A stretch of 64,000 nt of DNA from Stramonita haemastoma (Eukaryota; Mollusca; Gastropoda; Neogastropoda; Muricidae). Within the stretch, counting starts at the first letter, position 1. Each line of letters starts with the position of its first letter. The translations under genes were made by a program, and so were the position numbers. The stretch lies in contig CM060318.1 in assembly GCA_030674155.1 (NCBI GenBank), positions 84,758,122-84,822,121 of the forward strand, given 5' to 3'. The notes beneath the pieces are model-generated. The model was not told the DNA's origin and did not search any database. It saw nothing but the letters and a program-made list of their open reading frames with translations. Shown piece after piece: positions 27,023-37,849 of this stretch.

Positions 27023-27028
27023 CCACCA

Positions 27029-27073
<45 letters not shown>

Positions 27074-27766
27074 TTTGCACACGCATGCTCACACATACTT
27101 GCTCATATCCACATGTAGGCACGTACACTGACATACATACTCAACACACTCGCACATACACACTCACGCACACAAGTGACACAATTAATTTTATTTTTAC
27201 TTTTGCTTCTCGTCTAATATCACTATGAGTGAGGAGACGTTAAATTGAAGAAAGCTACACACACAAACAAACAATATGTGATGACCTTTCACACCTAAGC
27301 AGGTACCGTTTCTGAAAATCTAAATATAACTGAAACTAAGAGACAACCACCTTTTTAAAACAAGATAATGATACAGGAACTATACAGAGACTGTACCATC
27401 ACGACAAACACTCTTCTCTTGGCATTCAACACCAAGGCAGTTTTTGTGACCGAAAGTGTGAACATAAAAACGAAACAGACCGACGATCACCTCCTTCACA
27501 GAACTTACTACTCAAAAACAGACCTTTGTGTTGGACAGGGAAGAGGTAAAAGGTGTTGGATAAATATTGCAGAGAAGGAAGTGGAGGAGGGGGGGGGGGA
27601 GGGGAGATACAGGTAGAAAAGGAAGAAGTACAAAATCCTTTTTCAAACAATACTTAACTCTGTTGGTCACTGTCTGAGCAATTGCCCGCACCCCTTCTGA
27701 TAGGACTTGTGTTGAAGAATCAACACACACCACTTAAACATCTCCTTTATCTCTGTGTGTTTGGGT

Positions 27767-27840
<74 letters not shown>

Positions 27841-28606
27841 TGTGTGTGTCTGTGTGTGCTGTGCGTGTGTGTGTGTGTGTCTGTGCGTGGTGTGTGTGTG
27901 TGTCTGTGTGTGTGCATCATGTGTGAGAGTGCATCATGTGTGTGTGCATGTACATGTGCATTTGTATTCATGAACATATGTGTGTCATCACACTTGAATG
28001 CACATGTGACACAGCACACATATCTATAGCTGAGTACATCCTCGAAGTAGGTTGCTCAAAGAATTCTACAATGTGTGAGAATTTTGATGTGTTGAGAATA
28101 TGATAAAGCACTAGTTAAGAAAACAATTATGTTGAATGTTGATAACATGTAAACTAAAGTAGTTTGTTCTAAAAGAAAACACAACATGTGTACAATACCG
28201 ATGTTTTGAGCAAAGTCAGCTATCACATAGCGGCAGGGTGAAGGCTTCAAAGGAGAGAAGCTAACTTAAAAGCCAGCACTCTAAAGAAGCCGACTTAAAA
28301 GCCAGCACTCTAAAGAAGCCGATAACTTAAAAGATAGCCAGTTCCCTAACAGCTGGGGCTCCTTTACTTATTCTGCACAGCTGGCGGGTCAGGGGCCCTG
28401 GCTCAGTCGTCCTTATGTAACACAGCTGTTCACAGCAGAGTGCAGTATGCCCTAGGCTACTCCTACTCAGGCCTCAGGGAGCTTACAGCTACAGAGAAGG
28501 ACATGAATAATACATAAATGTATTGATAAAATGTTGAGCATACTATGTTCAGTTTGAGAATGTGGTGTGTGTGTGTGTCTTCTGTGTGTGTGTGTGTGTG
28601 TGCTGT

Positions 28607-28650
<44 letters not shown>

Positions 28651-31600
28651 GTGTGTGGGGGGGGTGATGTGTGTGTGCAATTGCGTGCATGCAAGTGTAT
28701 GTGTCCTGCATGCATACAGGCTCTTTGAACCATAAGTTACACTGTATGCCCTGGTACGGCATTCATAACTAGGTAAGCTGAGTACCTAAAATGCATTCAT
28801 GAATAAATGTATAAATGAATGAGTCAACTCACAACTACATTCTGACCCGTTTCCATGTTGTATAGCAGAAACAACACCTTCAATGTCCCTAGTCAGCCTT
28901 AACAAACGTGCAACACACTGTTGATATTGGATCTATATTTTTTGTTGTCAAAATCCTAGCATTCAGCATGTGTGTACTTCTACCTTCCAATCATGTGATC
29001 CATAGCCCTGCTAACCACAGAGGCCACATCAGGGCTGTACTTCTACCTTGTGTGTTAACTATTGTATTGATTTTACCTTATTGTGTGTTAATACTGTATT
29101 GATTTTATCAAAGCTTGCAGCATACTGTGTGTTCAGAACACAAAAGAATAATAAACTGAGACTGATCACACAGTATCAGCCACTGTGCACTGTGGGTGTA
29201 GATTACATGCATGCCAGATTGCAGGGTCCTGACATTTTTTTAAGGTACATGGCTGCCCTTAATCCAACATTTTCCTCAATATCCGTTTTTTCCTCCTCCC
29301 AAGAAAAGCCCAGCTGTTACATGCCTTTCGTCCTGTTTGAACTTGTGACATGATACTAGTCACTTCTTCCACATTTCCTGGTGTGTTCCTCTACGAACAA
29401 ATGAATACAGTTAGCAATATCAGATTGCAGGTTTTCCTACTGTGGCCAATTTCTGGAAGAATAGATTTCATGTGCTAGATGTTCATCTGTAAAACACTTT
29501 GACCCTTTCAAGACTTTTGATGGTAATTTGAATATACTGAATATACCTTAGTATCACTTGCCCTGCGTTATGTATAATATAGGTACCACTGCACTGCCTT
29601 AAAAATTAATTTGATCAAGAGATAGGCAAACTGTTTATCTAGCATCTAATTAATTTCAAATGTTTTCTTTTCCTCCACCAACTTTGAACAGTGTTCAACT
29701 TTTATCAGTTCACACACACAGGGATTTGTGTTTGAAACAAAAAAGGGGAAACCAGGATGTAGGACAACGTGAATGTAACAGTAGTGTTGTATGTGTGTGT
29801 GTGTGTCTGTGTCTGTGTCTGTGTGTGCTGCATATATGTGTGTGTGTGTGTAAATATATGTGTGTGTATGTGTGTGCATACATATGCATGCATACATTTG
29901 TGCCTCCATGCACAAATGTGCATATAACTGAATGAAAGCATTTATAAGAAAGCAAACGAGAGAAAGAGAATGAGAGAGAGACAGCAGAGACAGAACAGAA
30001 GAGCAGCTGCAGCAGCAGCACTCTGACTTACCTGAACACACTACATGACTAGGTGAGTTCTGTTATTGTGTTAGACACCTGCTGAGCTCATGTCTGTTGT
30101 CCCAGCAGTCAAAATCACATTACAGCTAGCTTGAACTACAGGGGGGAGGAAGGGGAGGGAAGGGGAGGGAAGGGAAGATTGAGGTAGGTAATGAACATGA
30201 ACAGTTAATTCTAATCTCCAGCTTCAAGCAGGTTACCTGGAACGGTTCTTAAGGCAAAAGACATTTCCAGGTTCTCTAAAACATTAGTGGTAAGGTTATT
30301 GTATTATTTTGCTGTATTATTTTGCTAGCCCCCCCCCCCCCCCAAAAAAAAAAAAAATCAGAAACCAACAAACACACATGACATATGTGCACCTATACAA
30401 GCACTCACATACCTTATGAATGCACACCAACTCATTCACTGGTGTGTGCATGCACCCCCCCCCCCCCCCCCTAAAAAAAAACAAACCCCAAAACAACAAC
30501 AAAAACAAAAACAACCCCCCCAAAAAAAAAACAACAACAACACAACAACAACAAAACAGAAATAAACACACACACAACACATCACCACCGTCATTATCTC
30601 ACTAAAATGAAACAAGCTCCCAAGTGTTGGATTACAAGGGAGGTAAGCTTCTTCAATGTCCCCTGACTGTACAGTGTCACGCTTCCCAAACCAAGAGAGG
30701 TGAGGGCAAATCGAATCACGGCATGTAAGTAACACAACTAGCAAAAAGTCCAACTGTCAACTACACAATTAACCCACCACACAAAGATAAGAACATTTAT
30801 GATTCTAAAAGTAAGACACACCTACTCTCATAACTTTGGGGTCAGTATTCCTTTTGGTTACAAGTAGCTACTCTTCTATAGATACAAGTGCTCCATTTTT
30901 ACAAGGCCTTATTCTTTCAAGGGTCCTTGCTTAAGGGGCAGAAAGAGAAGGGAAATGGAGGGGGGGGGGAAGGAAAAGAGAGAGGACAGGATAAACCTTC
31001 GAACTGAATACACAATCTGCACTGAAAAAGCTTTGATATATAAACTCTTCACTTTTGTTTGAGTAATACGGTTTTGTTGTTATGTTGGTGGGTTTTCTTT
31101 TTTGTAGATGGAAAGAAATGTGGATATGGCTGCATCAAAAGTTGTATCTTAATTTTTTTTTAAGTAAACAAACAGGAACTCTCCCCCCCAAAAAAAAAAA
31201 TCAACAACAAAAATCCAACAACAAACAAACTAAAACAACATCAAAAACAAAACAATTTTTGAAAGCCCAAAAACAAACAACAACACAAAAACCAACAACA
31301 AAAATCCCATACATCAAAACACCACTCAATGAACAAAGACACAGAACAGATCCCATTATGTGAGTGCATAAGTATAAAGCAAGTGAATGAATAAGCCACT
31401 TAAAAAAAGACCACAAACTGCAACACAGCAAAATTGAACTTCCAAACGATCTATCAACATTTTCTTTGTGCAAGAAGGAAGGTGGCACTGGCAGGATGGT
31501 TTCATATTTACTTGTCTAACAAGTAAATTATGAGTTTCTGGGTTTGAATCCCAGCCTTACCCTTTCTTCCCAGTTCGACAGAAAAATGTAACCGAATATG

Positions 31601-34114
31601 AAGCCTTTCAGGGAGACTCTAAACCAGTCAAACCCGTGTGCTTGCAGACTTGTGAATGTCAAAAAACCCACGACAGTTGAAAATCAGAAAGAGCAGGAGG
31701 TGTGATGGGGTTCCTCCCCAAATTGACAGTTTCAATTCCCAACAGTATCCCCATCAGGATACAGCTACCCCTCTTTATGGGAGGAAATAAATGGTCGCAT
31801 AAGCAAAAATCTCACCATTGGTGAACCTCAGAGCTCTAGCCGAGGAACAAGAACAACATTTTTCATTGTGAAAAGTGGTAAATAAAAATAACAAAACAAG
31901 CAACTCCCCACCCACCCCCCATAAACTGTCTAGTAAATGTATGCCTTTCCCAACAGAGGCCTATAACATGGAGAGTGAAGGATCACAGGCACAGCTCTGA
32001 CAGGGTGTGAGGAAGGCAATGACCTTCTCTCCTCTCCTCTCCTCTTTATGGCAGTGCTAACAACCTCTCTCTTGTCAGTACAGAGGATAAACATCATACC
32101 GTCACATACATCTGTCTATACATGTATATATCACAGCCTTGACGTCTGGAATGCTCAATAAAGTTGATCATTGTCTTCACTCTGTACACATCTTGAATAC
32201 GCAACAGAATTTATAAACTGATATTATCATATCACAATGTTGATATCCAGAATATTCAAGGAAGCTGATTAGTGCCGCTGTGTTGAGATCTGGAATATTC
32301 CATACCGCTATCATAGAGGCCACTGTGTTGAGATCTGGAATATTCCATACAGCTATCATAGAGGCCACTGTGTTGAGATCTGGAATATTCCATACCGCTA
32401 TCATAGAGGCCACTGTGTTGAGATCTGGAATATTCCATACCGCTATCATAGAGGCCACTGTGTTGAGATCTGGAATATTCCATACCGCTATCATAGAGGC
32501 CACTGTGTTGAGATCTGGAATATTCCATACCGCTATCATAGAGGCCACTGTGTTGAGATCTGGAATATTCCATACCGCTATCATAGAGGCCACTGTGTTG
32601 AGATCTGGAATATTCCATACCGCTATCATAGAGGCCACTGTGTTGAGATCTGGAATATTCCATACCGCTATCATAGAGGCCACTGTTGAGATCTGGAATA
32701 TTCCATACCGCTATCATAGAGGCCACTGTGTTGAGATCTGGAATATTCCATACAGCTATCATAGAGTTAACATCCAGATGGTCCAATATATTATATAGCT
32801 GGCTGGTTAACATCATAGCACTTACACCTGAAATAGATTAATTATGTGAATGATACAAAGCTGTTACGGAAAATAGCCTGGGACAAAAACAGCACCATAA
32901 AGCAGGAGGAAGGGCAGAAGAAAAAGGAAGAAAGGAGAATAAAAGCCAATCCACTGAGAGTGAGTACAAAAAGTGAAAAAGATAAATTCAACTATGGAGA
33001 CAATTTCACCAGCATTACTAGCAAAACACACACACAGTGAAAGAACCAAAAGGAGAACAATCATCTGTGCCCTGTGTAATAACCTCATCACCTAGCTTTC
33101 ACACAGAAATTCTCCTCAGAGTCTAGATCCAATCCAATTATATTGCTTACAGCCCCGCCGACCACATATTTTTGTAGTGATATATCATGCTAAATACTCT
33201 GAGCTTGCCTGAAAGCAATCTACGATATACTGTCATATGACAGAATATCATAATTATTCAAACAGTAGTTTCTGAGTACTAGGGACATGAACATAGCAAG
33301 TGGTACAATTTTATTCTCTGGCATATAGGGTGCACTTGCAATGGGCAGCTAAGGGGTTAAGACTTCCTCTTTTTTTTTTTTTTCTTAGTTTTATCTTCAT
33401 CATGAAATTGAGAAATAACTTTATTTTCAGCCACAGATGGCTACACCACCAGATCACACAGAAACACAAGTTCTGCAAGCTGGTGAAAACAATAGAAATC
33501 TGGTAGAGATGATTCTACTTTTTTTTTTATTCAAACGTTTTTTTCAGTGACAATTGTGCTTTGATAAACTAATATGGGGTTCCACCATCAAAGAACTGGA
33601 GGGAAAAAAACTAACAGAAAAGGGGGCACAACACACAGTTACAAGCCGAACAGGTATACCTGGATACTGTCCTGGGGGAGGAGCAGCATAGCCTGTAATG
33701 AGAAACACCATCCATGCAAAAATTACCTGTCACATTCTTCCATCAAACGGGCGTTCACATACTCATATAAAGCATAGAGCAGATAATACATGCCTGCCCA
33801 CTCACAAGCCCATCCTGTTTCCTCTCTTACTGCGTTGACAGATACACCGTTTTATGAAAACTAACTTGACCTCACAAAATGCACAGCAACGTATCTTTGT
33901 CCTTATCTGTCTATAGCCCAACCAACTGCTGCCCGCCTTTAGCTTCCTCTCTCTCTGCTTCTCTCCCCCATGAAAAAGCTGCTGCACTGTCACACAGGTA
34001 CCTACCTGCAGGGGGAGGGGGTCCACCCATCTTGGCATCTAACGGGGGGTACCCAGGGTTAGCAGGAGGGTAGGCGGGCTGGCCAGGGTAGGCTGGTGGA
34101 GGTGCATCAGACAT
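22926..34114 (-). CDS. LITAF/CDIP-type endosomal zinc protein, gene A (four coding exons, two frame disruptions)
   Basis: Joined exons 34114-34006, 33692-33660, 24814-24580 and 23034-22926 give 486 nt, equivalent to 161 residues plus stop. LITAF-family proteins are monotopic membrane proteins on the cytosolic face of late endosomes and lysosomes. They act in multivesicular-body sorting, and in molluscs they are reported as LPS-responsive immune genes (family knowledge). Seen here: a PPAY motif at residues 6-9, a Pro/Gly/Tyr-rich tail to about residue 70, CPHC at about 96-99, a hydrophobic helix after Trp116, and a final HTCPNC knuckle; the protein ends RWSRM. All introns are GT-AG and phases match at each junction. 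Exon 3 needs one base restored near 24745-24771 and one removed near 24604, so in this assembly the frame is broken. It is either a working gene with consensus errors or a decaying copy. The neighbouring paralogue (gene B) is intact. Confidence 0.85.
23545..23840 (+). pseudogene. LINE ORF2 C-terminal fragment with (GACA)n 3' tail
   Basis: One frame is open from about 23524 to the TAA at 23835. It reads [40 protein letters not shown] and [17 protein letters not shown], ending WVPQRSPD. It is immediately followed by a GACA repeat. It lies in intron 3 of gene A on the opposite strand, as a 5'-truncated insertion. Confidence 0.82.
23843..23970. repeat. (GACA)n microsatellite
   Basis: A tetranucleotide run with a few GATA units at its end, directly after the LINE fragment ending at 23837. 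Confidence 0.95.
24015..24185 (+). mobile_element. 5'-truncated SINE copy (52757 family)
   Basis: It shares TTCCCTGGCAAAATTTTGTA, GCGCTCGCTCTCCACTGGGG and CAGAGAAATCTGCCGTGAC with the 3' half of the 52757 element. Promoter boxes are missing. Confidence 0.65.
24204..24372 (+). mobile_element. 5'-truncated SINE copy (52757 family), second in tandem
   Basis: It starts in a G/A run, then GGGTAGGCGTTGCACTTGCG, CGCGCTCTCCCTGGGGAGAG, CAGAGAAATCTGCTGTGAC and a long (AAATA)n tail. It is closer to the 52757 copy than the neighbouring 24015 copy is. Confidence 0.7.
24426..24475 (-). mobile_element. Probable LINE 3' end, antisense
   Basis: A GAAT repeat followed by GAACATTTTTATTGAGGG is, on the minus strand, CCCTCAATAAAAATGTTC plus an (ATTC)n tail, a common LINE 3' terminus. 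Confidence 0.4.
24580..24814 (-). CDS. Gene A coding exon 3 (proline-rich end plus first half of LITAF domain, frame-disrupted)
   Basis: Acceptor CCTGCAG at 24815, donor GTCGG|GTGAGT at 24580/24579. It opens in the frame dictated by exon 2 as [16 protein letters not shown]. The reading then has to shift by one base (about 24745-24771) to continue [15 protein letters not shown] and the CPHC motif, and shift back at an extra A (24604-24605, + strand) to read TGC GTC ATC CTC. The length (235 nt) is right for an unbroken exon because the two changes cancel. It covers what gene B splits into exons 2 and 3. Confidence 0.8.
24831..26060. other. Gene A intron 2, no coding sequence seen
   Basis: AT-rich intronic sequence with a (CAGT)n run and pyrimidine-rich patches. 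Confidence 0.5.
25275..25322. repeat. (CAGT)n microsatellite
   Basis: About eleven consecutive CAGT units. Confidence 0.95.
26264..26762. repeat. 62-bp satellite, eight copies
   Basis: Starts of GTAGGAGTAGTACCAACAGT recur at about 26264, 26326, 26388, 26450, 26512, 26574, 26636 and 26698. It is preceded by a degenerate (GTA/GTG)n tract at 26070-26230. In intron 2 of gene A. Confidence 0.93.
26985..27075. repeat. (CGCA)n then (CA)n
   Basis: Tetranucleotide CGCA repeats followed by a CA run. Confidence 0.95.
27765..27925. repeat. (TG)n tract
   Basis: About 70 bp of pure TG then interrupted units. Confidence 0.95.
28255..28335. repeat. ~32-bp duplication
   Basis: ACTTAAAAGCCAGCACTCTA plus AAGAAGCCG occurs twice, with a third partial unit. 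Confidence 0.8.
28564..28675. repeat. (TG)n tract
   Basis: Interrupted TG run. Confidence 0.95.
28740..32130. other. Gene A intron 2, central part
   Basis: Short TG tracts (29788-29870), C-run/A-run homopolymer pairs (30330-30357, 30456-30481) and one SINE; nothing coding recognised. Confidence 0.5.
31482..31870 (+). mobile_element. tRNA-derived SINE of a third family
   Basis: It has box B-like GGGTTTGAATCCCAGCC and a body with AAAACCCACGACAG, and ends AAAATCTCACCATTGGTGAA and GAGCTCTAGCCGAGGAAC. The same 3' domain recurs at 1621-1830 and 63690-64000. Confidence 0.65.
32275..32770. repeat. 45-bp satellite, about 11 near-identical copies
   Basis: The period is 45 bp from 32281 (one copy has lost 2 bp near 32685); each unit holds AGATCTGGAATATTCCATAC. 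Diverged half-units flank it on the left (32130-32275). Because 45 is divisible by three and the unit lacks stops in several frames, long repetitive ORFs appear on both strands; these are not genes. It lies in intron 2 of gene A. Confidence 0.95.
33660..33692 (-). CDS. Gene A coding exon 2 (33-nt mini-exon)
   Basis: Acceptor CATTACAG and donor CCAG|GTATAC flank 33 nt. In phase 1 it reads [11 protein letters not shown] and continues the Pro/Gly/Tyr repeat. Both the entry phase (G from exon 1) and the exit phase (G plus GG from exon 3) fit. Gene B has no counterpart, so this is an exon gained or lost between the paralogues. Confidence 0.8.
34006..34114 (-). CDS. Gene A coding exon 1 (N-terminus)
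   Basis: ATG at 34114-34112 opens [17 protein letters not shown]..., a Pro/Gly/Tyr-rich N-terminus with a PPAY WW-domain-binding motif. The exon ends after one base of codon 37 at the donor G|GTAGGT (34006/34005). Upstream, an acceptor TACTTGCAG at 34161-34169 implies a preceding non-coding exon, so this exon begins at 34160 with 46 nt of 5' UTR. Confidence 0.85.
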
Positions 34115-34309
34115 GGTGGTGGTTGTTGGTCACTCGTCAAGACTTCACAAACTGCTGCTTCTGCAAGTACACAGGTAACAAACACAGGTAAGTGATAATA
34201 ATATTACACCAAAGGAACAACTTCAAAGAGAGAATGATGATGGGAATGATAATCTTTATCTAATGCTTTCACACACAGGCCCTCAGTTTATAGTTGTATC
34301 TGAAAAACT

Positions 34310-34412
34310 TTCAGGGTAGTGGAGTCAGCATTGATTGATGTCAAATCCAGGGAAATAATTCCCTTGAATGGGCCTGGTGGTGGCTCAAACCTGGGCTTGA
34401 ACCCGGACCATC
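34310..34412 (-). mobile_element. SINE 5' fragment, same family as 47575
   Basis: GTGGAGTCAGCATTGATTG, AAATAATTCCCTTGAA and CTTGAACCCGGACCATC correspond to the head and box B region of the 47575 copy, antisense. Confidence 0.5.
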
Positions 34413-34695
34413 AAAAAGACTTGAGGAAGAGAGAGAGAGAGGGGGGGGGGGGGGAATGAGGGGGGGGGGGGGGAGTGACAGAGAGAGTGACAGAAAGGGA
34501 GGGAGAGAGAAACAAAACAAATCAGAAGGAAACTAAAACTTGAGTACTCAAGGTTGGACTGGCAGGCAGAGATGCAGATCTTTATACCACTCATGAGCAG
34601 TTTTGGAGCTGCAGATGTGTAAGCTCTATGGTTTCAATATTATACGGAAAGTTGGCTTTTAAATTGTGCATGCACAGCTTGCCAGAAGTAATGCA

Positions 34696-34723
34696 CATGT
34701 GTGTGTGTGTGTGTGTGTGTGTG

Positions 34724-34775
<52 letters not shown>
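34696..34775. repeat. (TG)n tract
   Basis: TG run ending in CGCGCGCACA. Confidence 0.95.
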
Positions 34776-34776
<1 letters not shown>

Positions 34777-35154
34777 CACATACCTGTTAAAGAGAAAGAT
34801 ATAAATATGGCTGTGCCTCTTCTTCTCTGCCTTCTCTCTCTTCCTCTTATCTCCTTGAGAGTTTAAGGGTCACCACATCTCATCTACATCATTTTGCAGT
34901 AAGACACATTAAATAAAAACTGTGTGTGTATGTGTGTGTGTGCGTGTGTGACTCTGTGTGTGCGTGCATGTGTGTCACTGTGTGTGTCACAGTGTGTATA
35001 CCAGTCTGTGTGTCCATCCTCCTCTTTGTCTGTATGCTTCTCAGTGTTAGAGAGAAAGACAGTTATATACGGCTGCGTGTCATTTCTCTTTTTTTGACAT
35101 CAAAACATCCTGGAGTAACAGCACATTATTATTTAAACAATTTTTTTAAAGACA

Positions 35155-35155
35155 A

Positions 35156-35199
<44 letters not shown>

Positions 35200-35242
35200 T
35201 GTGTGTGTGTGTATGGTGTGTGTGTGTGTGTGTGTGTGTGAA
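35155..35242. repeat. (TG)n tract
   Basis: TG run with two GG interruptions. Confidence 0.95.
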
Positions 35243-35613
35243 CGTGAGCAGATATATGCATACCTGCATGTTATGTTCATAGTTTTGTGTGCACAAGAAT
35301 ATCATTCTTATTTCAACCATAAATGTACTCACATGTGCACACAAATTCCTTTGTACTTGTGTGCTTGCATACCCGCATGGTAAATATTGGTGGGTCACAT
35401 TGTGTGTCATTGTTTTATTACTTTCTGCGCAGTTCTAATGTGTATAAATATTGCAATTTATTGCAAAATATTGCAGGTTCATTCAGGTTCCAAAGAATTT
35501 TTTTTTTTTTTTAGGCAACTCATGAAATGAATCTTTAGATATTATTATGACTGGTGGCTATGCAGTATGCTCTGTTTGCATTAGCCCTGTGTCAACATGC
35601 TTTCAAAAGGAAG

Positions 35614-35838
<225 letters not shown>

Positions 35839-36395
35839 AGTGTGTGAGACTGTTTATTCTGATGCTGAAATGGAATCCTTTGGTTTAAACATATTTTGTG
35901 TTGATTAAAGATAATGAATATATATTATGCTAACAATACAGAAGGAGTGGCGGAAGGGGAAGGGGGTGGAGTCAACTTCACAGTAAGATTCTTATTTCAG
36001 CTAAGATTTTTTTTATAATGATAAAATGATATCACATCAGACTGTCATACTAGTGTTTTAGCCTCAGCTAGCCCAGCCAACCTTTGACTATTTTCTGCCT
36101 TGACCCTAGTTGTTTACTTAGGTCTACCCTACATATCTATAGATCATCTTGTGTCCTTGACACCAGTGGTAGGGCAATCATGTGTGACTGTACTTTAGCT
36201 TAAGGCTTGTTCTAAATAAAGAGACCTACGCAGCAGGTTATTTTGCAATAGGCATCTCATTACACATTCTACATAAAGTGCTCCTTGTGTCTCTACCAAT
36301 CCTGTATTATTGAAAAGGCAATCCCCCCTTGTGCTTGCTCTATTTGTGTATACCTGCGATGTGCCTGCATGCACCCCCACCCACCCCCACACACA

Positions 36396-36434
36396 CAGTC
36401 ACACACACACACACACAGAGTCACAGTCACGCAT

Positions 36435-36474
<40 letters not shown>

Positions 36475-36530
36475 CACACACACACACACACACACACACA
36501 TCTGACACAAACACACACACACACATAGAG
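36396..36530. repeat. (CA)n tracts
   Basis: CA runs with CAGT and CATCTGA breaks. Confidence 0.95.
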
Positions 36531-36891
36531 AAAGAGACAGGAGTTCGAAATGTAAACACTATTGTGGCTCAAAAAAGAGGATGGAAATTTCGCAATCTAT
36601 CTCACAGGAGTACATCATGCCATGGTTGCTTCATTCAAAAGATTAAAAAGATGAGAGGTAAGTCCACAGGATACTCTCAGCTGGTGTGGCTGGGGTTTTC
36701 CTTCAGCCCATGACCAACCCACTTAGTGACTCAATCTCAAACTAGCTAGAGAGTTTTAAATTGGGGGGAGGGGAGGGTTAAAGATTTCCTCACAAGTGTG
36801 CAATTATTTCAAATTACAGCAAGCACAATCTCTTCAATTTTTTTCCCCCCAAACTTTTCAATATAGCAGGAACTAGTGGGGTGTGCATGCA

Positions 36892-36897
36892 TACACA

Positions 36898-36960
<63 letters not shown>
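36892..36960. repeat. (CA)n tract
   Basis: CA run abutting the SINE at 36961. Confidence 0.95.
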
Positions 36961-36963
<3 letters not shown>

Positions 36964-37216
36964 GACGGGATAGCCTAGTGGGTAGAACATTGCACTCGCA
37001 ATCTGATGACTCAGGTTTGAATCCCATTGAAGGGGATATTTTCACATGGAGTTAAAATCAGTGCCTATAAACCGAGAACCTGTGGGCAAACGCATGCAGA
37101 ACATCTTGCGCACAAATTAAGTCCTGTTCCGCTTTTCAAAAGAGTAGGTCAATGTGTGCCGGCGGGAACAGATGACAGTTTATAATACTGCATACACACG
37201 GCGACTGGATGTAAAA
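36961..37216 (+). mobile_element. tRNA-derived SINE with canonical boxes A and B
   Basis: It begins AGGGACGGGATAGCCTAGTG (box A) and has AGGTTTGAATCCC (box B) about 50 nt on. The body contains CATGCAGAACATCTTGCGC and GGGAACAGATGACAG and ends in CTGGATGTAAAAAA. It is inserted directly after a (CA)n run. The head is nearly the same as that of the 5S-containing SINEs. Confidence 0.75.
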
Positions 37217-37704
37217 AAGCACATGAGTGCTTATTCTATTATCCTTGATATGAAAGAATAAATAATAAATAAATAAAAATAACACGCAGGCACACATCAC
37301 ATGCATGCCTGCCCTTGCACACATGTAGACCTACACACACTTTATTCACAAGCTTTCTCTCTCTCTTGAGCTGAGGCCTTTGCTTTCTTACAATCTTTTT
37401 TTTCTTATATCATTTTGAAGTTACTTTGGGTCAGCATGCTGAGAATAAAATACAGATTCAATAATTTAAAAATGACGAAATTTCTATATAAACTAAAGAA
37501 AAGCAGAAGGAAAAAAACTTGAAAAGGAGACAAGCTAACACGAGAATGTTATTATAATATAGTAGAAAAAATAATAACTTAGCTTAATAGATAAAGTGAT
37601 AAAATTAAATACTTGTTTTGCCATTTCAAACACTTGCTTTCAAATTCAAAACAGAAATTTATCACCTTAATGAAATGGGAAAATGCAAAAAAAGTTCTAC
37701 AGAG

Positions 37705-37840
<136 letters not shown>

Positions 37841-37849
37841 AGCTATAAG

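Noticed and set aside
30000..30060. Consensus donor TTCAG|GTAAGTCAG on the minus strand in intron 2 of gene A
   Set aside because: The only nearby acceptor-bounded exon would introduce a stop at its second codon in the phase required after exon 2, so it is not a coding exon; it could be an unused site.
32275..32770. CRISPR-like regular repeat array
   Set aside because: The units are contiguous without unique spacers and the window is eukaryotic.
32177..32816. Repetitive ORFs of 168-186 codons on both strands
   Set aside because: They are artefacts of the 45-bp satellite, whose unit length is divisible by three and lacks stops; no start context or flanking domain supports a protein.
36961..37035. 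Functional tRNA gene
   Set aside because: Boxes A and B are present but arms do not pair properly and the sequence continues into a SINE body found elsewhere in the window.
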